Under the pieces are notes generated by a model. The model had not been told where the DNA came from. It ran no database searches and saw only the letters and a list, made by a program, of their open reading frames with translations. Both the position numbers and the translations under genes were made by a program. A stretch of DNA of 24,177 nucleotides from a virus, in IMG/VR virus record IMGVR_UViG_3300006802_000558, positions 1 through 24,177 of that record, one strand, 5' to 3'. Of the stretch, positions 1-6,514 are shown in pieces; the stretch's first letter is position 1; each line of letters starts with the position of its first letter.

Positions 1-329
1 GAGCTGACATCTTTCCGCCTCCTTTTAGCCTGAGGCAGAATCCACCCGAGCAGGAAGGGCAAGCCCACCGATGCTCCGATATATGCCGCGAGGACCCATC
101 CAGCGGTCTCCACCAATTCATCGAGCAGGCCGTAAAGGGTTCTCACCTTCGGCTCCTCCCTGAATAACAACTCTCCCACCGCGTCTCCCGCAGCTGCGCC
201 CGCAACGCAACCCAGCGGACCACCAGCGACGCATCCTACAGCTGCCGATGCGCTCGTCGTGGCAACGCTAGGGAGGAGGGTGCTGCATCCTGTCAAAAGC
301 AGGGCAGCAAGCAAAACAAATACCCTCAT
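1..329 (-). CDS. Lipoprotein with transmembrane segment, 3' end beyond window (u-spanin-like candidate)
   Basis: The frame stays open from an ATG at 329 to the window edge (109 complete codons), so the gene is partial. The N-terminus is a short hydrophobic signal ending in a lipobox, LLTGC (Cys15), which predicts export and lipidation. A Gly/Ala-rich stretch with two cysteines follows (GCVAGGPLGCVAG, about residues 32-44), like the glycine-zipper segments of outer-membrane lipoproteins. Then comes a charged segment with FREEPKVR, a hydrophobic helix of about 20 residues (VLAAYIGASVGLPFLLGWIL, about residues 78-97) and a basic tail, KRRRK. It starts 10 bases after the stop of the TIM-barrel gene; GGGGGA just upstream is only a poor ribosome site. 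A lipid anchor at one end and a membrane helix with positive residues at the other is the layout of one-piece spanins, but the periplasmic part is short (about 60 residues) and Gly-rich. The family is not recognised; the spanin role is inference. Confidence 0.65.
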   Translation of the reverse strand, partial: MRVFVLLAALLLTGCSTLLPSVATTSASAAVGCVAGGPLGCVAGAAAGDAVGELLFREEPKVRTLYGLLDELVETAGWVLAAYIGASVGLPFLLGWILPQAKRRRKDVS

Positions 330-339
330 CTATCCCCCG

Positions 340-1386
340 TTAAAATCTAAAGTTGAAAAATCCCATATGACGACCTTCGTTGTCGAACTGAAGGCCAACC
401 GTGGTCCTCTCGCTTGCGTCAAAGGAGAGGGCGCCATTCAGGTAGTCATCCTGACCATCCAGGCTAAAGTTGAGTCGACCCTGGTAGTCGCTCTGGCTCA
501 TCATCTTGTAAATGATGAAACCGCCAGCAAGAACGACGGCAGCGAGGCCGATGCTCTTGCCATGCTTGTCTGCGAAGTCCTCTTCTTCTTCTTTTTGAGG
601 TGCTCCGCAATAGACTCCAGCCGGTGCGCCGTTACCAGTTCCCACCGCTCCCGCTGCACAGCCTGCCGCCCCCAGAGCCTTCGCTTCTGCGCTGTCGCTG
701 TCTAAGTGATACTCAGAGAGGATTACAGGGATGCCTAGCTTCTTCGCCTGAGCGACCATTGCGGCCACTTGCTCGGGGCTCTTATTGAAGCCGGTCTGGA
801 GGTAGATGTAATCAGCGCCGGCGTAGTAGCGAACGTCCCCCCTGATTCCCCCAACGCCGTCAGTCATATGGACGCCGACGGGCTTACTGGTTAGGCTCTT
901 CAGATATCGGGTCATGGCCTGCGCGGTTGCATGGTCCCAGGTCTCGTAGACCTCTAGGGCCGTCACATAACCCGCAACCCTTCCATCAAATCTGCGAACC
1001 ATCTCCCGAAAGTGCGCCTTATGCTCCTCGATGGATGCTCGCTGGATGCTGGGTGAGTCGTCAGGAGTGAGCCATAGGATCGGCTTGAAGCCCTTAGCGT
1101 TGAGTCTGTCGAGCTTTGCTTCCCAGTCAGCTCCGGGTCGGATATGACTGATCCCGAAGGTCCTTGTATCGTCGTTCCTCGTGTAAAGGTAAACGTGGGT
1201 GTCCCTGGCTTGAGCCATCAGATGCTCTGTTGCAGCCATCCGGTCCTGGGTCTCGTTCAGGTATCCGAGAGTCATGATGTCTCGAGCCTTGAACAAAAAC
1301 GAAGCCCGCGAGCCGTGGAGGCTATCGTCTGCCGCCGCGCTACCGATCAGGACTGCCGAGAGGGCGAGTGATGCCATAAAGCGCAC
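340..1386 (-). CDS. Secreted, membrane-anchored TIM-barrel-like protein (putative glycoside hydrolase)
   Basis: The product has 348 residues. The start is GTG at 1386, because AGGAGG lies exactly 8 bases upstream; the in-frame ATG at 1377 is too far from it. Residues 1-20 form a signal peptide ending in an AAA-type cleavage site. Residues about 28-230 alternate strand and helix like a TIM barrel: VYLYTRND (65-72), KPILWLTPDDSP (101-112), VAGYVTALEVYETWD (137-151), VGVHMTDG, ADYIYLQTGF (191-200) and VILSEYHLD (221-229). Glu145 or Glu148 and Glu225 sit where clan GH-A glycosidases carry their acid/base and nucleophile, after strands 4 and 7. An Ala/Gly-rich linker with Cys243 and Cys260 is followed by EEEED, a transmembrane helix (about 268-286) and a 60-residue strand-rich tail. 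It follows the last fibre gene after a 90-bp gap and precedes a lipoprotein gene. A cell-wall or surface-glycan hydrolase is plausible; substrate and family are unknown. Confidence 0.7.
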   Translation of the reverse strand: MRFMASLALSAVLIGSAAADDSLHGSRASFLFKARDIMTLGYLNETQDRMAATEHLMAQARDTHVYLYTRNDDTRTFGISHIRPGADWEAKLDRLNAKGFKPILWLTPDDSPSIQRASIEEHKAHFREMVRRFDGRVAGYVTALEVYETWDHATAQAMTRYLKSLTSKPVGVHMTDGVGGIRGDVRYYAGADYIYLQTGFNKSPEQVAAMVAQAKKLGIPVILSEYHLDSDSAEAKALGAAGCAAGAVGTGNGAPAGVYCGAPQKEEEEDFADKHGKSIGLAAVVLAGGFIIYKMMSQSDYQGRLNFSLDGQDDYLNGALSFDASERTTVGLQFDNEGRHMGFFNFRF

Positions 1387-1394
1387 TGTAGGCG

Positions 1395-1400
1395 CCTCCT
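1395..1400 (-). promoter_or_regulatory. Strong Shine-Dalgarno AGGAGG that fixes a GTG start
   Basis: A perfect AGGAGG lies 8 bases before the GTG at 1386 and 17 bases before the alternative ATG at 1377. The spacing selects the GTG as start of the TIM-barrel gene. This is one of the strongest ribosome sites in the window, in line with independent initiation after the intergenic gap. Confidence 0.7.
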
Positions 1401-1418
1401 AAAGTGGAATAGAATTGA

Positions 1419-1450
1419 CCCTAGGGCCAAAAAGGGGGTGAGCCCTAGGG
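1419..1450 (-). terminator. Perfect inverted repeat CCCTAGGGC / GCCCTAGGG; possible terminator or attenuator
   Basis: Nine-base arms at 1419-1427 and 1442-1450 pair perfectly around a 14-base loop, in the only longer gap (90 bp) at this end of the cluster, between the last fibre gene and the TIM-barrel gene. On the minus strand the stem is followed by TCAATTCTATT rather than a clean U-run, so it would be a weak intrinsic terminator. Each arm contains the 8-base palindrome CCCTAGGG, so a protein-binding site is also possible. Confidence 0.35.
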
Positions 1451-1476
1451 GCCGTAAATGGCCTCCTGGGGCGTTT

Positions 1477-2070
1477 CTAGGGGGTTATCTCGAACAATAT
1501 GACCGACAAGTATTCCACCTCGATGTCATCCGCATTTGTCCACGCGCGGAGGGTGTATGTTACTTGTGACGCTGTAGCGGGCGAATCCTCCCCAATAAGC
1601 GGGACATTTATATACAGTTGATGGTTCTCCGCCGTGTTGCCGAACCTCCCACGGTTTAAAAGCGACTTAATCCCAGTCGCGCCGCCGTCTCGATAGAACT
1701 CGAAATTAGCCTCGGGTGTAGACTGGTCAGTTCTTATACCGCTGAATTGAACTTGACCCGTGAATACGACCGTATTACTAGAGTCTGCAGGGGTGTAGTC
1801 CAGAGAATATCCCGTGACATCCGCTGGGCTTGTCGCGCTTTGTACCACGGTCGAGGTGTAAGACCACGCTGTGACGTTGGCAACCTTACCGACACCGTTC
1901 AAGACTGAGCCGGTCTGGGCGGTAATTGTCCCGCCCGAAGGGATGATTAGGTCGCCGCCGATGATGAGGTCTGCGCCGCTCGCAACTGTCAGCGTATCCC
2001 CGGAGTTGCCCAGTTGAACGTTGCCAGCCGCTACCCGAGGTACAACCTTATTGACTTTGATTTCGCTCAT
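1477..2070 (-). CDS. Short tail-fibre-type protein, variable C-terminal beta domain
   Basis: The product has 197 residues. Residues 1-60 form a low-complexity beta module, MSEIKVNKVVP followed by NSGDTLTVASGADLIIGGDL, a type frequent at the N-terminus of virion structural proteins of marine phages. Similar openings occur in the genes at 3052-3600 and 2369-3052, so this looks like a shared attachment module. Residues about 65-197 form a different strand-rich domain (YTPADSSNTVVFTGQVQFSG, FEFYRDGG, YTLRAWTNAD), resembling a jelly-roll or galectin-like lobe. Its start overlaps the preceding gene by 4 bases (ATGA), so translation is probably coupled. It is the last fibre-type gene before the 90-bp gap. 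Fibre or receptor-binding role is inferred from position and composition; no catalytic motif is seen. Confidence 0.6.
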   Translation of the reverse strand: MSEIKVNKVVPRVAAGNVQLGNSGDTLTVASGADLIIGGDLIIPSGGTITAQTGSVLNGVGKVANVTAWSYTSTVVQSATSPADVTGYSLDYTPADSSNTVVFTGQVQFSGIRTDQSTPEANFEFYRDGGATGIKSLLNRGRFGNTAENHQLYINVPLIGEDSPATASQVTYTLRAWTNADDIEVEYLSVILFEITP

Positions 2071-2372
2071 AAGCCGAGAGCCTCCAGTTCTTCATCGGTC
2101 AAGCCTTTGGGGCCAGCCTTTAGTTTTGCCCGCGCAGATATGCGCGATGCTTCCTGAGCCATAAGCAGGGCCTGTCGCGCTTGCGTGGCCGCTTGTTCTG
2201 CGGCGGTCAACTGTCTTGGCAGGAATTCGCCATTCACTCGTGTTCCGCCGATCTGGGCATTTTCCACCCCTTCGCATAGCACGAGATAACCAGCCTTAAT
2301 CGGTGGCCTTCCTTCTCCATCCCATAAGATGATATTTACGACCTTGTCGTCTACTATTTGCGCGTATCTCAT
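2067..2372 (-). CDS. Small tail accessory protein (fibre assembly or tip-associated)
   Basis: The product has 101 residues from the ATG at 2372, which overlaps the stop of the preceding gene in an ATGA. An in-frame start further upstream at 2441 would add 23 Arg/Trp-rich residues lying inside the preceding gene, and is rejected. The N-terminal half (MRYAQIVDDKVVNIILWDGE) is a small beta fold of a type common in short proteins encoded next to phage fibres. The C-terminal half is helical and Ala/Gln-rich (TAAEQAATQARQALL, then a basic stretch and LTDEELEALGL). Similar proteins are often annotated as tail fibre assembly or XkdW-like, but this family assignment rests on pattern only. The tight overlaps place it in the fibre operon. 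Confidence 0.6.
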   Translation of the reverse strand: MRYAQIVDDKVVNIILWDGEGRPPIKAGYLVLCEGVENAQIGGTRVNGEFLPRQLTAAEQAATQARQALLMAQEASRISARAKLKAGPKGLTDEELEALGL

Positions 2373-3052
2373 CCAGCGATCTCCCAAACAATAACAATCC
2401 CGTCCCCACCGGCGCCTGCGGTGCCACCCCCGTCTTTGCAAGCCCCGCCAGCGCCGTAATATGCGGTGCCTGGTGTATCGCTAGCAGTTAGCCTTTCGTC
2501 TACGGCCAGGCCCAAGAATGAGGCGCTCCCAAGTCTGCCGGTGTCAAACTGCCCTGGCTGATTGAAGTCGCCGCCGCTCGCGGTGGATCGAGCGGGCGGG
2601 GCTCCTGCGACTGACCCGTACCCGCCTCCACCTGTGACAGTGTTAGTGCCATCAGACCATATGCTGTCTCCACCATCGTTTCCGGTAGTGTTGACACCGC
2701 CAGCGCCGCCAGATCCGACCGTGATCGTTGCCGATGTGATGCCGGTCAGGTCTATCATTTTTGCGGCATATCCTCCGCCCGTTCCGCATTTGCGTTCCGA
2801 TGTGGTCCCGGACTCGTTACCTCCGCCGCCTCCGCCCTGCACTTGCACATAAACCCTTTTAAGCGTGACGCCGAGGGCCGCTTCTCGGGTTGCTTTGGTC
2901 CATGTGCCGGAAGATGTGTAATACATGACGTTGACAATCCCGGACTCGACGCCGGTGGCGTTACCTTGGACATCTAGCGTCGTGCCTGATGGGACTGTAA
3001 TAGTCGTCCCCGACTGGCCCTGTAATTGGTCTACTTTCAAGATGCTGGTCAT
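2369..3052 (-). CDS. Glycine-rich adhesin-like tail tip/fibre protein
   Basis: The product has 227 residues. It opens with the module shared by its neighbours (MTSILKVDQLQGQSGTTITV), then SGIVNVMYYTSSGTWTK. Residues about 73-227 are rich in Gly runs separated by short strands: VQGGGGGGNES, GYAAKMIDLTGI, ATITVGSGGAGG, GGGGYGS, YYGAGG and GGDGIVIVWEI. Such glycine-rich phage domains form stacked polyglycine-II-like layers or exposed loops that determine receptor specificity, as in Gp38-type adhesins of T-even phages and other Gly-rich fibre tips; the similarity here is in pattern. It starts on the stop of the preceding gene (1-base overlap) and ends overlapping the 101-aa gene. A receptor-binding role is likely. 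Confidence 0.65.
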   Translation of the reverse strand: MTSILKVDQLQGQSGTTITVPSGTTLDVQGNATGVESGIVNVMYYTSSGTWTKATREAALGVTLKRVYVQVQGGGGGGNESGTTSERKCGTGGGYAAKMIDLTGITSATITVGSGGAGGVNTTGNDGGDSIWSDGTNTVTGGGGYGSVAGAPPARSTASGGDFNQPGQFDTGRLGSASFLGLAVDERLTASDTPGTAYYGAGGACKDGGGTAGAGGDGIVIVWEIAG

Positions 3053-3600
3053 TAGATTGTTACCTCCAGGGCAAGCAATTCCGCCCAGTAGTGATATGCG
3101 TTATAAGCGACGGCGTTGGCCGCTCTGACCTGCATTTTCCCGGCGACCGTGGACGTGGTGCCCGCTGATCCGAACCTAAACCAATACATTTCGCCCTGGG
3201 TGTCGTCATAGCCTCCGTCCTGATCCGAGCCGACCTGAACGCCGCCAAGGGTGATCCTGTAAAGCATCGACTGCTGACCGGTGGTTCCCTTGTCGCTTGA
3301 CTCAATAAACCAGACAATCGTGTTACTTGCGGACTTGGGAGTTACGCTGAAATCGATGGTTGTGTCCTGCCAAGTCGTTGATTGAGTTGTGATCGGGGTC
3401 GCGTCGCTCTGCCTCCATACGTTGACAATATTCCCGAATCCGAACGCTTCGGCGCCCGCGGCTAGGCTTACGGTGCCGCCAGACTTTCCGATGTTGAGCG
3501 TGGTAGCGCTGAGGTCGATTATCGAGGAGTGCGTCCCACCGATAGTCATAGTCGATTCGCCAGAGGGCGTGTCAATGTCTTTAACTTCGATCTTGCTCAT
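3052..3600 (-). CDS. Short tail-fibre-type protein, paralogous N-terminal module
   Basis: The product has 182 residues and a good ribosome site (AGAGG, 5 bases before ATG). The N-terminal 60 residues (MSKIEVKDIDTPSGESTMTI, LNIGKSGGTVSLAAGAEAFG) match in type the openings of the genes at 1477 and 2369, followed by NIVNVWRQ. Residues about 70-182 form a strand-rich lobe with WQDTTIDFSVTPKSASNTIV, MLYRITLGGVQVG and MQVRAANAVAYNAYHYWAEL. This resembles the C-terminal lobe of the 1477-2070 product (a 'ysl.ytP..ssNtiv' core in both), suggesting these two share fold as well as position. Probably a fibre or tip decoration protein; no enzymatic motif is visible. Confidence 0.6.
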   Translation of the reverse strand: MSKIEVKDIDTPSGESTMTIGGTHSSIIDLSATTLNIGKSGGTVSLAAGAEAFGFGNIVNVWRQSDATPITTQSTTWQDTTIDFSVTPKSASNTIVWFIESSDKGTTGQQSMLYRITLGGVQVGSDQDGGYDDTQGEMYWFRFGSAGTTSTVAGKMQVRAANAVAYNAYHYWAELLALEVTI

Positions 3601-3609
3601 GTTTGCCTC

Positions 3610-4242
3610 TTAAACGATGACCCAGACTGAACCAGTCGGGACTGTGATGGTGGTGGAAGCTGCAACCGTGAAAGGGCCTGCGGTTAGGCCGTTCATGTTC
3701 GAGCTGACTGTGTAGGAGCCTGTGTTAGTTTGGTCGTTCTCGTAAATGATCTCGTCAGACCCCGCGCCTGTAGCGCCTCCGCCCCCAGAACCTCCGCCAA
3801 CAAAGAGCCAGTCGGTCCCATCGAAAGCGATCAGGGTAAGGTCGGCCATGTCGCCAGAGTTGAGGTTGACCTTTGACCCGTTTTGGATTTTCTTGATGCT
3901 GACCGCACCCTCGACACTCCCGATGTTGAGCGTGCTTGCCCCTGTGTTAGCGTTGACCGGGTCAAACAAAACCATATACCCCGTGGGGATGGAGTCCGAT
4001 GCCGAAGCAGCCGGGTCGGTGGTCGCGGTGTAGGTCGTGGTTGATCCAGAACTGTCGACGATGAACCATCTGGTGTCTATCAGCGCACCGAAGCCGGGTT
4101 CGCCACCACCTGACAGCGATGAAACGTCGTCCTGCGTGTTTTTGATGTGCTTCATCGCGTCGACAAATTGATCGTACCAGGGCGTCGTGCCTTGCGGTAA
4201 TGCGATGATCTGGTCGATTGTGTAGTCCGTAGCTAGTGCCAT
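3610..4242 (-). CDS. Tail fibre/tip protein with glycine hinge
   Basis: The product has 210 residues. The N-terminal helix-rich part (ALPQGTTPWYDQFVDAMKHI) may attach to the tail tip. A beta region follows (TGYMVLFDPVNANTGASTLN, VSIKKIQNGSKVNLNSGDMA, DGTDWLFVGGG) of the kind found in many fibres. After a Gly hinge (GGGSGGGGATGAGSDE) comes a short C-terminal unit, MNGLTAGPFTVAASTTITVP ending in GSVWVIV, a closing element common at the ends of phage fibre proteins. The start overlaps the stop of the 273-aa gene by one base. Fibre assignment is well supported by composition and position; the receptor is unknown. Confidence 0.65.
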   Translation of the reverse strand: MALATDYTIDQIIALPQGTTPWYDQFVDAMKHIKNTQDDVSSLSGGGEPGFGALIDTRWFIVDSSGSTTTYTATTDPAASASDSIPTGYMVLFDPVNANTGASTLNIGSVEGAVSIKKIQNGSKVNLNSGDMADLTLIAFDGTDWLFVGGGSGGGGATGAGSDEIIYENDQTNTGSYTVSSNMNGLTAGPFTVAASTTITVPTGSVWVIV

Positions 4243-5063
4243 TAGAGCGCTTCCTCAATCGTGAAGGATGCTGTCGCCCCTTCGTTTGTAATGGATGAAC
4301 CGCCACCGGAGGTGATGCGGCCCAGGATGGTGTTGCGCCTTTCGCGCGTGTTGGACTCACCTGGGAAGGCGGTCCAGAGTACGTCCGACCTGCGCCCAAC
4401 TGCCTCGAACAAATCCATCAGCCGGGCCTCGGCGGTGATGTCGAGGAGCGTCGTGTCAATCGTGGCCCACCGATAGGATGGTCGATTGTCTGATCTAAGC
4501 GCTCCGCCCCTTGTCCGGGTGAGTGATGTCTGCTCCGCGAAGCCCATCGAATAGCCTGGAGCGAATGGAACGTCGACCGCAGCGCCTATCTTCAGGCGCC
4601 CTGCCTCGATGTATCCGTCCGGGTTGGATGGGTCACTGATTGTGACTCGGATGGATTGCCCAACGACTACGCTAGAAGTCCAGTGCGTCGAGAACGTTTG
4701 AACGATCCCCTCGTCAGAGTATCCGCCGAGACCGTAGAGACCCAGGGGCTGCGTTCCCCAACCGTAGACGGGGGTCGTGCCGGGGAAGGTCGTGGTGTAG
4801 ATAAGATTGGTCAGCCCAGTGTCCTTGAACACCTCGAACGTTATCTCAGACGTGTCGCTGAAGTTGTGGGCGTAAATGGCGAAGCCGGTGGTCTCGCGCT
4901 GTTGCCCGAAGTTGCAGGTGATGACTTGATCCGTCAGATCAGTCGAGCGCCAGATCTTCCCTGGCTGCACATTCTGAAGGTTCTCCTTTAGATAGGTTCC
5001 CGCTTCAGATGTGATTGTGATGGCATTGTCATCAGTCCAAGACTTTCCGAGAAGCTTGCCCAT
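4242..5063 (-). CDS. Tail tip structural protein (beta-sandwich, possible carbohydrate-binding lobe)
   Basis: The product has 273 residues. The first half looks like a discoidin or galactose-binding type beta-sandwich (ENLQNVQPGKIWRSTDLTDQ, TTGFAIYAHNFSDTSEITFE, IRVTISDPSNPDGYIEAGRL). The second half carries SLTRTRGGALRSDNRPSYRW, DLFEAVGRRSDVLWTAFPGE and a closing strand TASFTIEEAL, resembling distal-tail or tip proteins that follow the tape measure. It shares one base with the stop of the 483-aa hub gene and with the start of the next fibre gene, so the three are probably translationally coupled. It is likely part of the tail tip complex, linking hub and fibres. The exact family is not recognised. 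Confidence 0.6.
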   Translation of the reverse strand: MGKLLGKSWTDDNAITITSEAGTYLKENLQNVQPGKIWRSTDLTDQVITCNFGQQRETTGFAIYAHNFSDTSEITFEVFKDTGLTNLIYTTTFPGTTPVYGWGTQPLGLYGLGGYSDEGIVQTFSTHWTSSVVVGQSIRVTISDPSNPDGYIEAGRLKIGAAVDVPFAPGYSMGFAEQTSLTRTRGGALRSDNRPSYRWATIDTTLLDITAEARLMDLFEAVGRRSDVLWTAFPGESNTRERRNTILGRITSGGGSSITNEGATASFTIEEAL

Positions 5064-6514
5064 TAGCGCCAGACCTCAATTTCAATTTTGTTATCGAGTA
5101 GATACTCGGTGATCCCAACTACCAGGCACACTTTTCCAGCGCTTAAGTCATATCTGTCGTCGTACAGCGTGATCGAGTCGCCGATCCTTATCTGGTAGGG
5201 AGCGGTAAACGCCTGGACCCGATATAGGAATCGTTGAACTCCATAGAGCGTCTGGAGCCTTTGCGCCTCGGTTGCCGCGTCTGCCTGGCTCTTTATGATG
5301 GAGGGCTTAACGTCCGGGTCTTGAGCTGAGAGGTGAGCGGTTTTAACGCTCGCGTCCTCATACTTTTCGACCTTCGAGAACTCTTCAGCTATCCAGGCTC
5401 GATGCGCTTCCGACACTGAGCTGGCTGGATCACTGTTGGGGGTCCAGTTCTTCTCGTAGCCCACACGCTGCCGCCAGGTGGGCGTATCCGCCTTATAGAC
5501 CTCAAGGCTGTTGTAAGTCTCAAGGTTGTCGATGTCCGCGACAGGGGAGGCGGGCTCATCGAGGACTGCGTAGACGAACGCACCGCTCCGGGTGAATCCG
5601 TAATACCAGCCGTTAGAGATCGAGTCGAGAACGTCCAGAAGGTTCTCCCGATCCTTAATGTAAAGACCGCAGTCATACGGGGCGGCTATAGCAAAGGCGG
5701 CCTTGGCAGTGGCGTCCACTGACGCTATTTCTCGCGTTACGACTCGCTCGATGATGTCGGCAAGGGCGGCGCTGTATCCCCCGGTTGCATCCCCTTGCAC
5801 GTCGCAAGTCAAAGCGCCCGAAGGCGCTGCGCTGAGAGTGAACTTGCCATTCGCTAGGTCTTTCGTGACCGTCAAGGCGGTGGCGGCCCCATCCTCGTAG
5901 ACTGCGGTTATGTCCTGGATGACCCCTTCATGCACCTGATACTCGTGCGTCGTGTCGTCTATCAAGACGGGGGTGATGTTTTTCACCTCGCCATAACAAA
6001 GCGGGACGACGTTGTCGGCATTAGGGCCAGACGCGATCAAGGTTTCCTGAATGGGTCTATCTAGTAACCGCTGTCGATCTCTGATTACTAACTCAAGCTC
6101 ACTGTCCGATTGGATGATGAGCTTCTCGCACACGCCAGAGATAACTGTGCGAAAGTCAGCGATCTCCCAGTTGGGATCGCCGAATTTAACTGTGATATCA
6201 CGACCGTCGAAGCTGTCCTCGATCCAGGAATCCAGCTCGCCGTCGTTGTTGTCAAATGTAAGTGAACCGAAGGAGACAAACGATCTCCCAGAGAACATCT
6301 CAGCCATCCGAGAGGTGAAGAAGGGCGATCCAGACAATACTCCGTTATAAGCCTGGTTCGGAGGAGTGTCCGAGGCCCCGGTGTTGAAGTAGTCGCTTCC
6401 AACGTACCGGGTCACCTCGGAGCCCCCGCTATAGACCTTAATCTCGGCAAGGATCAGGCGCTCTGCTTCATCATCTGAGAGCCAAGCCTGATATTGAGCG
6501 TCTGATATTGCCAT
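5063..6514 (-). CDS. Tail hub / tip baseplate-like protein
   Basis: The product has 483 residues and starts directly after the tape-measure stop. The N-terminal third (LILAEIKVYSGGSEVTRYVG, FVSFGSLTFDNNDGELDSWI, FDGRDITVKFGDPNW) has the strand pattern of distal-tail and hub proteins, followed by CEKLIIQSDSELELVIRDRQ. A middle section (VVPLCYGEVKNITPVLIDD, EGVIQDITAVYEDG) resembles the 'cYGev.n..P' segment of siphophage tip proteins. The C-terminal part (RLQTLYGVQRFLYRVQAFTA, IRIGDSITLYDDRYDLSAGK, VGITEYLLDNKIEIEVWR) is typical of hub domains. No lambda-style K, L, I or J homologue is seen, so this gene and the next probably replace that tip set. The hub role comes mainly from gene order and fold pattern. 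Confidence 0.65.
   Translation of the reverse strand: MAISDAQYQAWLSDDEAERLILAEIKVYSGGSEVTRYVGSDYFNTGASDTPPNQAYNGVLSGSPFFTSRMAEMFSGRSFVSFGSLTFDNNDGELDSWIEDSFDGRDITVKFGDPNWEIADFRTVISGVCEKLIIQSDSELELVIRDRQRLLDRPIQETLIASGPNADNVVPLCYGEVKNITPVLIDDTTHEYQVHEGVIQDITAVYEDGAATALTVTKDLANGKFTLSAAPSGALTCDVQGDATGGYSAALADIIERVVTREIASVDATAKAAFAIAAPYDCGLYIKDRENLLDVLDSISNGWYYGFTRSGAFVYAVLDEPASPVADIDNLETYNSLEVYKADTPTWRQRVGYEKNWTPNSDPASSVSEAHRAWIAEEFSKVEKYEDASVKTAHLSAQDPDVKPSIIKSQADAATEAQRLQTLYGVQRFLYRVQAFTAPYQIRIGDSITLYDDRYDLSAGKVCLVVGITEYLLDNKIEIEVWR

Noticed and set aside
259-705. 148-residue plus-strand frame at the left end
   Set aside because: It is antisense to the lipoprotein and TIM-barrel genes, which have signal peptides and, for the latter, a strong ribosome site.
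2373-2441. Upstream extension of the 101-aa gene to 2441
   Set aside because: The added residues are Arg/Trp-rich read-through of the preceding gene; the ATGA overlap at 2372 is the natural start.
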